Shown here piece after piece: positions 26,673 through 39,160 of a stretch of 64,000 bases of DNA. The notes below the pieces were generated by a model, which made no database searches, was not told the DNA's origin, and worked only from the letters and a program-made list of their open reading frames with translations. The position numbers were made by a program, and so were the translations under genes. The stretch's first letter is position 1. Every line of letters starts with the position of its first letter. This stretch comes from Prunus persica (taxonomy: Eukaryota > Streptophyta > Magnoliopsida > Rosales > Rosaceae): NCBI RefSeq assembly GCF_000346465.2, contig NC_034011.1, positions 25,169,941 to 25,233,940 on the forward strand, read 5' to 3'.

Positions 26673-27303
26673 GTTGGGTTTCTGAAAAAGCTTCTGTTCA
26701 TCCCCAGCTCATCAGAATTAAGTATGGAAAACGTTTTCTCGACCCCGAAAAAAAACAAATAGTAGGGAAAAGTTTTTGATAATGTATTTAAATATTTATA
26801 TAATATTATTAGCTATCTACATATATAAGATGCCAAACGAGAGAGTGCATACGTACGTGGTTTTATTAAAGGATATCAAAGGTAGTTTTAGCTTTTATAA
26901 CTCTATACAAAAATTGGCGCGCACACATAAATATATACAAGAAGAAATTCTTAATTTGGACAAACGAAACTTACCTTGTGTTTGTATTGTTCTGCGTTGT
27001 ATTTATGTAATTTATTTATTTTTTGGATGCGGAAAAGAGAATTACATGACAAAGTGCTTAGTTCATGCAAACTTAAAAATATCAAAATATAAAGAAAAAA
27101 CAACAGATAAGAGAAGACGATGATCCCAAATACAAAGGAAGGTGTCGTTGCTAGTTTTTTTCTTTCTTTCTAGATGCTTGGATTTGGATCAATCAATATG
27201 GACGTTATATATCATGGTTTTCAAATTTCAATTTCAAAGGTAAGCTACTATTTTCCTGAAATTTGACAAAAGGAAGGGAATATGTTTCCTTAAATTAACG
27301 ATG

Positions 27304-27334
<31 letters not shown>

Positions 27335-28102
27335 ACATCTTTAAGTAGTGAAAAAATTCTAAACCTAATTAATGGGGTTATTGACTATTTGAGGATTTGG
27401 TCGTGAAAGCAAAAGCTTGACTGAGATCGATTCACACTCAAGTGATCGATTCAGGACCCGACTTGAGAGTTTTACGTGCTACACGTGCCTTTTCAGTTTG
27501 GTCTCTTTGATCTATAACTCTCACTCACTTATGTTGGAACGAAGACATGGTGTAGTCAAGTCAACATGATCAATAATGATGTTGAAAAAACGTTGCCCAT
27601 TTTGTGTATGCATGCATCATGCATGCGTAACACTTTACATATGAACACAAACATAATTATAGACGAGTGGAATGCGTGAAGCCCAACAAATCGGGTGTCA
27701 CGTTTATTCATCAAATGATGTGATGTGTTACTTATTAAAATTAAATTAAATTTAAAGTATGACACATCATTAATTTGATCAATAAAATTTAAAGAAAAAG
27801 AAAAGAAAAGAGTCTTGTATGCATTTGTAACCTGCATAAATCCTTGGCGGATCAGCTGCCTGCTGAGCATGGTAACATTGCTTGCTTGCTTTGGTTTGTT
27901 GGACCTTGGAAGAATCGAGACCGACCGTTAAACAAATGTATAAGTGTCGTGTACGTGGTTGGGCGGCTATCATCATCGTATTGTGTAAGCAAGCAATGAC
28001 CGCAGAATATAATAGGTATTGGGTGATGATGGATGTGTCTTTCATCTTTGATGAGGTTTCTCTATAGATTTTGGTTCTGAATATTCTGCCTAACTGATGA
28101 TA

Positions 28103-28148
<46 letters not shown>

Positions 28149-28205
28149 TTTTATGGCCGGCCAGCCACCCCTCCCAAATACTCTAGATAATGGCGCGCAA
28201 TTGGT

Positions 28206-28264
28206 CACGTGGCCAATGAAATCTTGATAGCGCTTCCACATGGAAAACCCTCCTAGGGCACGTG
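28206..28264. promoter_or_regulatory. Pair of G-boxes in a gene-free region
   Basis: CACGTG at 28206-28211 and 28259-28264 sit in a GC-richer island that also has GGCCGGCC and TGGCGCGC. Promoter-like composition, but no gene follows on either strand that I can recognise. Confidence 0.35.
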
Positions 28265-29858
28265 GGATATAAGTTGGTTTAGTTTTACGTGGCAAACAAC
28301 GACAGGAAGGAACACACAAGAAAAATAAAATAAAAATTATGGGGGAAAAAGAAGAAAAAAGAAAGGTTTATATATCACACCCACCCACTATGTACTTGGC
28401 TTGGCCTTTTCAAAATGATATCGGATTAGATGTTTTGTAGTTGTTTTAAGATGACGGACATAGCTTGAGCTTCTTTTAAATATTTGGTTTCCCATAACCT
28501 AGAGATTCGAATTCGATTTGTCCGACGATACGTTTTGATATTATAATTAATCACACCATGCTTATTATTAAAATTGTGGAAAGAAAATTCATTGTTGGTC
28601 CTTATAATTTATTGGATTTTTTATACTAGTTCATGTGATTTCAATTTTGATAATTTGACCTGAATAGTTTAGTGCCCTCGCAATTTGAGGACACGTTTAA
28701 ATATTTCGTTCAATTTCGTGACAGAGTAAGCAAGTGTCCCTAACATTTTTAAAATGTAATTGGAAGAAAATCGATATAATTTGAAACATGTCATTAAATT
28801 AGGAGAAATATAAAATCACATAGATAAATTTAACATATTTGAAATTAGGAGGAATGATAAAAAAAAGAGGGGCAAAATTAGAGACCAATAATGACATAGC
28901 AAAGTTAAAGACCAATAATGACATTTAAGTTTAAAGTCTATGATCCCACATGTTGAACTTGATTAAATTTATGAAAAATATATGATTCAGATTTCATATA
29001 TATAAAAGAAACAAGAATCACATTCTATACCAATAGAAGTTTTCTTTCGTTTCTCAATGATGAAGTAAGACTAAGTTCATGAGCTTATTATTCTAAGTTG
29101 GAACAAGTTGATATAATTTCCTTTTTTACGTCACTATGTCCTTACCGTGTGACAACGTGGGGACGTAAAAAAGAAAAAATATGTACTATCCATTAGATGA
29201 TTGATGCTTTTCATTCCAATTTAAATATTTCTTGTTCCAAAAAGTAGTTGCAAAGAATTCCAAAACTTGCCTATTCAAGTCAATGATGCGTTATATTAAT
29301 TAAAATAAAATAAAAATGGTCTCTTGTAACTTTTTTTTTTTTTTTTTTTGTGTGTGTGGACAAATCTCTTGGTCAACGGACTGATCTTTTTTATTTTTTG
29401 TGTACATGGGTCCAAAAGATTGGGCCTTACAATGGGCCCACCAATGGCCTTGAGGCCTGATAGTGTCAAAGTTACGGCGACAAAAAAGCCTAGCCCAATA
29501 TATCACCCGCCACGGGCGACCCGCCACCACGCGAAAGGGTTTTGGGCATTATACAAAATGAAAAGGGCATTTGTGTAATTGCACACCGTCTTCTAATGAA
29601 CCAGATTTGTTTTCTCTGAATCTGAATTGCTATCACATTCGAGCTCTCATCACAGGTCATCGTCTCTCCCCTGATTTTACCCTCTTTAAACCTGCGATTA
29701 AGCTCCGTCTGCTTCGTTAGGGTTTTCATTTTTCTTTCATTGTTTTTTTTTTCCTGCAGAAGGGGGCCTCTGGTTTTTGATCATCCCCTTTCTCTCCTGC
29801 AACATCTTCAATTTTCAGATCGGGCAGTGGCAGATCGCGTAAATTTGAATTTGACAAA

Positions 29859-30672
29859 ATGTACGGCTTCGAGGCAATGACGTTCAACATTCACGGCGGG
29901 TACTTGGAGGCCATAGTACGGGGACACCGTGCGGGCCTTCTCACTGCCGCCGATTACAACAATTTGTGCCAGTGCGAGACCCTCGACGATATTAAGATGC
30001 ACCTTTCTGCCACCGAGTACGGGCCCTACCTCCAAAATGGTGCGTTCAACATCTATCTTTCTCTAGTTTCTTCGATTTTGTGAGCCCTCTGTTTGTTTCC
30101 TGAGGAAATTGAACAGAATTGGAAAATGAATTTTGGATCGTATGCTTAGATTTAGGCGTTTGTTCTGGACTAATAGTCTAGCTTATCGATCTGAGATGTA
30201 GGTTATATTAGGGCTTGGATTCGGTGTTGGTTCAATTGAATTAGAATTAGTAAGAGCAGCACTATGATCCAACCTTAGTGTTTCACGAATGCTATGGTTT
30301 TAAATACGCGAACTTTGCAGGTGGATTAATATATTAGGGTGCATTTGGATATGCGTAATACAAAGGGGGATTTGGGTTTGGCTGCTTAGTTTATATTGTT
30401 TGCATCAAATGTTAAGTAAAGATAAAAGAGTTTGATACTTTTTGTTAATGGATTGAAATAAAATTTTTTGTCTAAGTGATTAAAGAGTGAATTTGATCTG
30501 CACTCTGTATAACTTCAATTGTGTTTCTGAAGAAGAGTATCACAATTAAGGTGTTCCAAAAATACGTGCATCATTGGGACTGTGTGAAACTGAAGGAACA
30601 AAAGTAGGCTCAACTTAATGGAAGACAAAAGGATCAATCTTTTTCCTCCTTATGCATACAACTACATTTGAC

Positions 30673-30713
<41 letters not shown>

Positions 30714-33005
30714 CAATATTCATGCTCTGCTTACTTGACAACTTTCTTGCAGAACCTTCCCCGTTGCATACAACTACAATTGTGGAAAAGTGCACCCTTA
30801 AATTGGTTGATGAGTATAAGCACATGCTATGCCAAGCCACAGAGCCCTTGTCAACCTTTTTGGAGTACATTACGTATGTAGCTTGCTGACTGATTTTTGT
30901 TATTTTTTTTAGATGTAGTTTATTTTGTATTTTATTATAATATGAGAAAAGGTGTTGGGACAATAAACTTGATTTGGGCCTTGGCCGGGGTAGTACTGAG
31001 CATATAACACTGGGCCACTTTCTGGCCTTTATTCAAGGCTGGAGGATCTCTATGAAGTGTGAAATTACCACCTGTTGTGAACTTTATAAATAATTCATAA
31101 CTAAAATTGAGTTGTGATTGGGAATTTAATGTTTCTTATGCTCCATCTAGATATGGCCACATGATAGACAATGTTGTCCTGATTGTTACTGGAACCTTGC
31201 ATGAGAGAGATGTTCAGGAACTCTTGGAAAAATGCCACCCTTTGGGCATGTTTGACAGGTATTGCATCCTCATAGATTTCTGTATTTCATTTTCTTTTAT
31301 TTTTCCTTGTATCTACGTGTTTTCTATGGCTTTTTTACATTCTATAAAACGCCCAACTGAATTTCATTTTTGTCTCCTCAGCATTGCCACCCTGGCAGTT
31401 GCACAGAATATGCGGGAGCTTTACAGACTGGTGCTTGTTGACACACCACTTGCTCCTTACTTTTCTGAATGTATTACATCTGAGGTACAAATTAGTGATC
31501 CTGTACCTTTATTTTCCAATTTTTTCTGTTTCTGTTTCGGTAGGCATCCTTAATAACATGTGTTATTGCATTGATGGATGAGATTTTTAATGTCATCATC
31601 AAGACAATAATGGAGCCTCATTAGGGTGGGGATTGGGGCTAATATTGAATTTGATAGTTGTAGAAGGTTTCTTATTTTTAGTGTGTTCTGATTTTGTATT
31701 GCTCATTCTTTTTTACAGGACCTGGATGATATGAATATTGAAATAATGAGGAATACTCTTTACAAGGCATACCTTGAAGATTTCTACAGGTTTTGTCAGG
31801 TAAATTTTTATTTCTAAATCAAGAGTTTCATTCAAATTTTGTATCTTCTCATTAGTTTGGTTTTGATCTTTTGGACAGAAACTAGGTGGCGCCACAGCAG
31901 AGATCATGTCTGACTTACTTGCTTTTGAGGCTGACAGAAGGGCGGTCAATATTACCATAAATAGGTATGCAAATATTGAGGTGCTGACAAGTTTTCTTGA
32001 GATCATAGCTTATGTGGTTTCAGCAATCTTTTCATGTCCTCATGCTATTTTTCCTATGCTGCAGTATTGGAACTGAGCTTACTCGAGATGATCGCAGGAA
32101 GTTGTATTCTAGCTTTGGTTTGCTGTAAGCTCTTTGGTCATCCTGATTTGTTGGTGGCTTTTATATTTTTAGGTTCTATTCTGGATTGCTATCTCTGATA
32201 ACTATTTGCTTGTTTCTTACAGTTATCCCTATGGCCATGAAGAACTCGCTGTCTGTGAGGACGTTGATCAGGTATGCTGTGTGTTTCAAGTGGTTTTATT
32301 TCTTGCCTAAATGGTGCTCCAGCTCTTGCTCCGTCTTTTCGTAAAGACCTTCTGCTATTTGGGGCAACAATAATGTGTTTCCTTCTGCATTATTATGTTT
32401 GAAGAAAAAGAATTAAAGTTAAAATTTATGACATTGTTTGTGTTCTCTGCATGATATCACCAGTCTGAATTTATTTCTGCCATACTTAACTTCCTTCTCA
32501 TCATATCTGGTCTTGATTCTGTCAAATACCAACATCAGTTGGTTATGCGATCTCGTTACTCATATTCTTAACATTTTCAAGTTGTAGTAGTGGTTTTCTC
32601 TGAGCCATCTACTTGTTTGTTGTTGTAGGTCCGTGGTGTCATGGAAAAATATCCTCCATATCAGGCTATCTTTTCAAAACTATCCTATGGTGAGAGTCAG
32701 ATGCTTGACAAGGCATTTTATGAAGAGGAGGTGAAAAGGCTTTGCTTAGCATTTGAGCAACAGGTTGGTACTGCAGTTACTGTGAATCCATGTCTGTTTA
32801 ATTTTCTAGGCCACACTTATCCTCAGTTCTCCATTCAGTCACTTGACATCTTTGCCTTTCCTCTGACCTGCAGTTCCATTACGGTGTTTTCTTCGCATAC
32901 ATGAGGTTGAGGGAGCAGGAGATCAGAAATCTTATGTGGATATCTGAGTGTGTGGCTCAGAACCAGAAGTCCAGAGTTCATGACAGTGTGGTCTTCATAT
33001 TTTAG
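29859..33005 (+). CDS. VHA-d: V-type proton ATPase subunit d
   Basis: Ten exons: 29859-30039, 30753-30873, 31151-31258, 31382-31484, 31719-31799, 31879-31964, 32065-32124, 32223-32271, 32629-32763 and 32874-33005. They give 351 residues, the family's usual length. The sequence is nearly that of known plant subunit d: [60 protein letters not shown] and a C-terminus HDSVVFIF. Subunit d caps the c-ring on the cytosolic side and couples V1 rotation to the membrane sector in vacuolar and endomembrane proton pumping. All splice phases close exactly. Intron 1 contains a CT microsatellite. Confidence 0.96.
30675..30711 (+). repeat. (CT)n microsatellite in VHA-d intron 1
   Basis: About 18 CT units, some 40 bases before the acceptor of exon 2; it may act as part of an extended pyrimidine tract. 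Confidence 0.9.
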
Positions 33006-33428
33006 TTGGATTGGGACTCGAGACAGATCATTAGAGATAATTATTTGTTCTTTTGCATAATCTTCTGTAAATCTCCTCCCCGTCGTATCCTGGAATGAAT
33101 TGTAGAGATGGGGGTGCAGTTGCGTTGTTTGCAATATCTGGTGTTCCTAATAAGCACTTTTGCATATATTCCAATTGTTCTTTTTAGAGGGAAAATGTCT
33201 TAAATTCCGAGATCAAACATGTTTCAGTTGTGAGGATAAACTGAATTTATGTATTGTAATTTGAGATATAATATAGTAGCACTTATTTAAACTCATTACT
33301 ATTTAGCATCTTGCATTTGGAAACCATTCTAACTTCCTGCAGGCTGTGGGCTGAACAGATTGAAGCTATAATCGTTGTCTGTAGATGCTTTCTTCCAAGT
33401 GGAAAAACAAAAGTACAATTAACAATAC

Positions 33429-33546
33429 AAATGCGTCGGGGTTCGTCCAGTTGGTCAGGCTAGCGTGCCCCTTCCCTCACCTTTCAAATCTCCGTCTCAT
33501 AAATTTGATTCACTTAGCTTGTATAAAAAAATAATAAAAATGCGTC
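33429..33546 (+). mobile_element. Short SINE with 9-bp target duplication
   Basis: A 100-base body (33438-33537) starts GGGGTTCGTCCAGTTGGTC, an A-box-like tRNA promoter motif, and ends in an A-rich tail. It is flanked by the direct repeat AAATGCGTC at 33429-33437 and 33538-33546. Size, tail and duplication fit a SINE, though the B-box is weak. It lies between the VHA-d 3' UTR and the F-box gene. Confidence 0.7.
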
Positions 33547-33748
33547 TTGACACCTTTGTGATTGATCAAAATTCTATATCGACCAAACGTATATTGGTAT
33601 GGTAAAAAACGGCATGCCGTTTCTCTGATGGAAAACACACTTTCTTCGCCCGGACAAAATTGTAAAAAACGGCGACTTCTTTACCATTCTGTGCTCTTCG
33701 CTCCCAATTGTTAGGGTTTTTATTAATATTTTTAAATATTCATCTTCG

Positions 33749-36226
33749 ATGGAAGCGCCATCATCGTCATCTTCGCCGATGAGTGAGAACCAGAGGCCGT
33801 CGTTACCGGCAACAAGCATCACTGATGTGAACGTCGACTCGCTGGCTCAATGCGCCGGCTACCTCAGCCTCCGAGACCTCTCCAACATGTCCATGACCTG
33901 CACGTACCTCAAAAAGGTTGCATATTCCGACTCCATCTGGCAACGTTGGTTCAGGTCCAATTATAGTCTTTTTCAGATACTATTTCCTTACGCTCTGTCT
34001 ACTTCCTGTATTTTTCTGTTTACAGAAAACTCTTTCAAATTCATTTGTTGCAGAGAAAGCTGGCCCCGGCAAACACCTCCCGCCACCTCGCAAACGGCAG
34101 GAGTGAGGGAAGCTTATTTGTGTAGGCGCAAGGATTTGCTGCAATTCAAGTTTATCAATCCCCTCGTCGCCGATTTCTATACCAATTCAAGTCCTTTCGA
34201 CCATGTGTTATTGGACAATAACAATATAATCTTCTCTCAGGTAATATCATGTGTAACCCTTTCTATTCCATGAATCTCTGAGTTTATAATAGTTGGGCAT
34301 CTTTAACTTTGCTTTATGTTACTTACTTAGGGCTCAATGATACAAGTGATAACGATTGATAGCTGGTTAAGTGGAGTAAACTCACCTGTCACTTTAAGTG
34401 ATCACAATGCAAGAATTACTTGCATGAGGTGGGCTGTGTGTGGTTTTTTAATCCTAAAATCTGGAATGTTTATGATATTTTAATCGTAAAATCTTGACAT
34501 GAACTGCAGGCTGTTTCCACTGAATGAAACATCTTTATATCGAAGGGAAGCACAAAACGAGGAGAATGTTTTGGTAACTTCAAGCTCTGACCATTCCATT
34601 CGGCTATGGTGGAAGGTATTACATTAATTAAGAATATTTTTATACGCTCTTGTTTGTCGGTTTTTTCATACCTTTTGTTTCTTCATTTTTAATTCAATCT
34701 TATAAGTTAGGATGGGTTAGGCTCTTAATGTTTTGCTCTTACCCAATTTATCAAGTATCTGTTTTTGTAATATATCGTTCCCTGTGTGATTTAGTCACTA
34801 TTATTGTACTGTAATACCGTCGTCAGTAGTTTACATTTTCTGTCCTCTAAAGGTCCTAATCATATTATTTTGTCACAGGGTTCTTGCCGACGATGTTTTA
34901 GAGGTCACAGTGGCCCAGTTTCAGCCCTGTCAGATAAATTGTTAGGCAATGGAGCAGGAAAAGTATTGGCAAGTGGAGGGGAAGATGGCACAGTTCGCCT
35001 TTGGTCTCTAAGTTCCAGTGGGAAACGTGGCCAGCATGCTTTAAAGGCTACTTTCTATGGGCATGAGAAGCCCATCCGGTTGATGTCAGTTGCTGGGTAT
35101 GAGGTTGTTCGTTGAGGGGTTTCGTGTTTCTATTTAGTAAAACTAAATAAACGTTGTGCCATTAATGTCTATTTAACATCTAAAAAGATGATAAGCTAAT
35201 GTAACTTAGAAGATAATTTCCAGATATCCACTGCATCTCATATGTAATCATTTACAAACGTTTCTGTGCTTTGGGTGACACTTCTCCAATTATACTGATC
35301 TATGTATTTTGGTCCTATTGATAGGCACAACACCTCTCTCTTGGTATCCGTTTCAAGAGATTCTAAGGTATCCTCAATTATCCATTCAATGCTGTTCTTA
35401 TCGGATCTGGTCATCCTCGTGAATTTTTGTTATTTGTCATTGTCTGATGATTGCGGTTTCTAACAGGTGAGGGTGTGGGATACAAATACATCATCCTCTG
35501 TTCGTTCTTCATGCTGTGTGGGGATGACCTCTGTTCTTGGTGCCCCTATAGACATTAAGTGTCATGAACAATTGGTCTATGTTGCTGCTGGTTCCTCTGT
35601 TATGGCAATTGATTTGAGGACAATGCAAAAAGTTGTCATTGCTACAGTAGATGCAAAGCTGTACTCTTTTCAGGCAACGCCTTCAAAATCTTTATTCTGT
35701 GTAGGCAGCAATGGCAGGTACGGCGAGTAGAATTCCCTGGTTTCACTTGTTTTTATCCAAGTTGTAGATCTCGGTTTATTGAGAAAAAGATATGCCTGAA
35801 TGGTGCAGGGCAATGCTTTATGATATAAGGAAGAACCAGGGAACCCTGAAATCAGAACCAATAGCGGAGTTAGATGGTGGACACACAGCGCCGTTGACAT
35901 ACTTGCACATGGATCCATACAAAATAGTTACAGGAAGCCCGGAGGATTTTTATGTTAATGTTTGGGAGGCAAACACTGGTGCAAAAACTAATTCCTTGGA
36001 TTGTTCTCATCCAGATGAAACATCTACCAGTTTTGGGTGTCGTGCTCTGGCTGTAAATGGGTGTCGAATTGTTACTGGCATTGCCAACTATGATGAAGAT
36101 GTGGGATGCTTATGCTTCAGGGACTTCACAAATGCTTCTTGTCCTGTCTTTAATCGTGAAGATGATCATGTTGCAAAGTTTTGGAACCCACAATCTTACA
36201 GTGATTCCGATAGTTCATATGACTGA
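33749..36226 (+). CDS. F-box protein with WD40 repeats
   Basis: Eight exons: 33749-33954, 34054-34240, 34331-34428, 34510-34615, 34879-35096, 35325-35367, 35467-35717 and 35809-36226, in phase, giving 508 residues. Residues ~27-69 form an F-box-like segment (DSLAQCAGYLSLRDLSNMSMTC ... IWQRWFR, quoted in parts). WD-repeat ends are visible as SDHSIRLWW, EDGTVRLWS, DSKVRVWD and EDFYVNVWE. The architecture suggests a substrate receptor of an SCF ubiquitin ligase: the F-box would bind SKP1/ASK and the propeller the target. It resembles a small plant F-box/WD40 family with, as I recall, one Arabidopsis member. Substrate unknown. Gene symbol not assigned. Confidence 0.88.
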
Positions 36227-36324
36227 ATAAATTTTGCCATATATATGTTGTATACAAATATTGATCATATTACAAGTTTGGAGTTGGTTTCTAGCTTATT
36301 GTTATTTGAGAGAATCTCTTCAAC

Positions 36325-36600
36325 CATCTATGGGCGGCCGCCACCACCATAGCTGTTATCCTTCTCCTGATCCTAATTACTGCCATAACCACCACCAACT
36401 CAGCACCAATCCTCGGCCTTGACGCCTTCCTGACCCACCAATCCATGGTCGTTAAAAATGTTGTTTTAGACTGACTTCCTTGGTCAATAAAAATGTTGTC
36501 CTTTCATAACTAACTGGAAAAAGTTGAACTTGCAGCTGTTATTGTCCTACAAACAAAGTATGGACCTTGGGTTTCACGGACAAATGTTCTGTGCATTTCT
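36325..36600 (+). pseudogene. Head-plus-tail remnant of the At3g28720-like membrane protein gene
   Basis: About 36325-36444 matches the first ~40 codons of the intact gene at 40412 (the same CTGATCCTAA and CTTCCTGACCCACCA blocks). It has a one-base insertion after the ATG that destroys the frame. Directly after, about 36458-36600 matches sequence ~280-370 bases downstream of that gene's stop (near 42708-42810, for example AACTTGCAGCTG and TACAAAC). The ~2 kb between are missing. It precedes an AP2 gene exactly as the intact gene does, so it is a deletion derivative within a duplicated unit. Confidence 0.8.
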
Positions 36601-37179
36601 ATTTATTCTCAACAGAGAAGACAATAGTAATATGGCAGTGGAAATCAGTTGGGACAAAAAGTTCGATTTTCCCCATCACACCAATCAATGCTCATAGAGT
36701 AATGCTCCTAAATAAAGCTAAAATGGCCAAAGACAAACAATTGTACTCTGTTAGGTAAGAACCATTATTTTACTTGTCAATTTTACATATCGGTGGAGAC
36801 GACAATTGAACCTCAATCAAAAGTGCATGAGAATGTACGGATGAGCAATTCAGAGATCGTTTATATTTATCTATGTCATTTTGGAACTCTCAAAGTTTTT
36901 ATATATTTTTTTTCTCTTGTTATCAATCTCAGTCCAATAGGAATATAGATTAAAACGAGGTGAGACGCAAAATCCAAAAGAGTTGGTAAACCTTACAAAC
37001 CCAAAATCATATACTCGATGTTCTTAAGAATTTTACATGCAGCCAAGCCAATACTCGACGTGATTTAATTTACATGGATATGCAGTTTCATGCTATGTAC
37101 TTCTGATGTGCCAGTTCTGCTATTTACAAGTGACACAAAATTTCTTCCACATGAACAAGTTCTGTTTCCCATGTTGCAT

Positions 37180-39160
37180 CTAAGAAAAGAAAAATAGAGA
37201 GTCCGAGGAGGCATTTGCTTTTGATGGCTGATTGAGCAAAATGGTGCTTGCAATGCTGCTCCATGAGTTGTCTCCATCAGAGTTGGACGAGCAAACAAAA
37301 GGGTTGTCTCGGATTCCATCATAGAAAATTCCACTGAACTCATCATCACTACCAACCTGTGTCTGGTTCTTCTTTTCTTCACCGTCAGTACTTTCATCCT
37401 CCGAGAAGTTTGCATTCTTCTGAACCAGTTCTCTGAAGATTGAAGACTGAAGGAGGAGGCCAAGTGCGGTGGGAGAAGATGACTTGCTACCAGTGTTAAG
37501 TGGGACGCTACTTCTGGTGACTTTTTGCTTTTGAGGAGAGCTCAAGTAACCAGAGGCAAAAGGGTTTGTGTGTGAGAATGAGGGCTCCTCTGTTGGGATG
37601 TAGCTGTTGGCCATGAATGCTGGTATATTCTGAGGCTCTGCAACTGTCTCTGGTTCTTGAGTGGCTATCGGATCGTCAGCTCTTGGCTTTAACCATCTTA
37701 TGTAAGAACTCAAGTCGAAGTTTGTCACAGCATTGATCCCTCTGTACTCAATTGCTGCAATGTCATAGGCACGAGCAGCTTCCTCTTGGGTGCCTGCAAT
37801 GAATGATACATCGATTGTTTTATGATTTTCAATTACAAATACTTCACAAATATTCAAACTAGTTTTTGGACGTTACATAATGTTATAATCAGATGTAGAA
37901 ATAACTTACTGTAAGTGCCAAGGTAGAGGTACTTGTTTCCAAAAACTCTTCCTATTCTTGCTTCCCATCTACCATTATGATGGTGCCTGCAATTATGAAC
38001 CAAATAGTCTTTAGAAACTGTTTGTTCGTTTGTAGTTTTTTTAAAGAAGTTGATTTGATTTGATCACCACAATATTAATAAGAATATTACCTTGCTACTC
38101 CTCTGTACTTAGATACACCTCTTGAAAAGCCACTGCTCTTTCTGAAACAAACATACAAATCATTTCAGGAAACCGGCCAAGGAAATTCCTCAGTTCAGAA
38201 GTCTTTCAACACAAAACAAAAAATGTTTGAAGTCCTACCTTCGTAACGAGGCCAAAAACTCTTCTTTTGTTACAGTCTGCATTATCTCAATTTCTTCCTC
38301 ATAGTCTGATATCTGTAAACAGCATCAAGGTGTGAGATCATGAATTTTTACCCCTTTTACTACTAAGCTACATATTGTGTGTCTGATCAGTGATCAGGTT
38401 CATACCGCGAAGTTTGTGAAAGTTGACGTTCCCCAATACTTAAGTGCAGCTAAATCATATGCCCTTGCAGCAGATTCTTCTTCATCATAAGCTCCTGAGA
38501 ACACAAAGATTAATAAAAGATTAATATGTTTCACTTACAGAATTAGCAAGTAAGTTTTAGGACTCAAACTGAACAAACTCAACCATGTAGCAAAATATAC
38601 TCACCAAGATAAACTGCTCAGTCCCAAGAATCCATTCCGAATCACAATGCAATAGAACACAACACAGGGAACCAGATATCAGCATCCAGGAGGAAAAGCA
38701 ATAGATAATTAAACAGAGTGAAAGAAATGCAACAATGATATTTACCTTGTTTCCCTTTCTTCTTCTGCGTTGCATTCCAAGAGAGCTTATCCCACAAGTG
38801 GGCTTCAAATCGACCAGTCCATCGATGCCTGTTGACAAACAGTTTACCTTAATATTTCTACACATGAAACAAGAAGGAATTTCTGCCTACAACAAGCATA
38901 ACACCACTGAAATTTGTTTCTGATTCAAACCTGCTGACACCGCGAAATCTTGAACTTCTCTTCATTGTGGTAGCAGAAGTTTGATCAGCTGGTTTTTGTG
39001 GCAAATGCTGCTCACTCTGGCTGTTGTCACAACTAGCCGCAACTGCAGCCGGGTCTCTTCTCCTTCTCTTGACACACCGTGATTCCTGAGCCTCACGATC
39101 CACTGTGCTCAAGCGGAGCCTCCTAGTTTTCTCTTCATTCTTCACCATCATCTTCTCCAT
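37180..39160 (-). CDS. WRINKLED-type double-AP2 transcription factor, copy 1
   Basis: Exons, in transcription order: 39160-38931, 38828-38746, 38613-38605, 38494-38406, 38312-38239, 38141-38091, 37986-37910 and 37793-37180, giving 408 residues. The third exon is a 9-base micro-exon supplying most of VYL in VYLGAYDEEE. The phase closes only if it is included, and it is a known feature of AP2-family genes. The first AP2 domain runs from [20 protein letters not shown] to KYWG; the second from [17 protein letters not shown] to NAVTNFD. The C-terminus is acidic and Ser-rich. The N-terminus has a basic KRRRR nuclear signal. WRI1/WRI3/WRI4-type factors control fatty-acid, cutin or wax gene expression; this one looks closest to WRI4 (At1g79700) from memory. 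Copies 2 and 3 lie downstream at 43.6 and 50.9 kb. Confidence 0.9.

Larger units (their letters stand above)
25963..29858. other. Gene-poor region upstream of VHA-d, with microsatellites
   Basis: Mostly AT-rich. TA microsatellites at about 27303-27332 and 28109-28146. A poly-T run lies near 29330-29350. The last ~250 bases are the VHA-d leader and promoter. No credible coding exon found; the longest open frames have no recognisable domain and biased composition. Confidence 0.5.

Noticed and set aside
29300..29578. Overlapping open frames on both strands before VHA-d
   Set aside because: Low-complexity flanks (poly-T/K), no homology recognised; probably promoter sequence.
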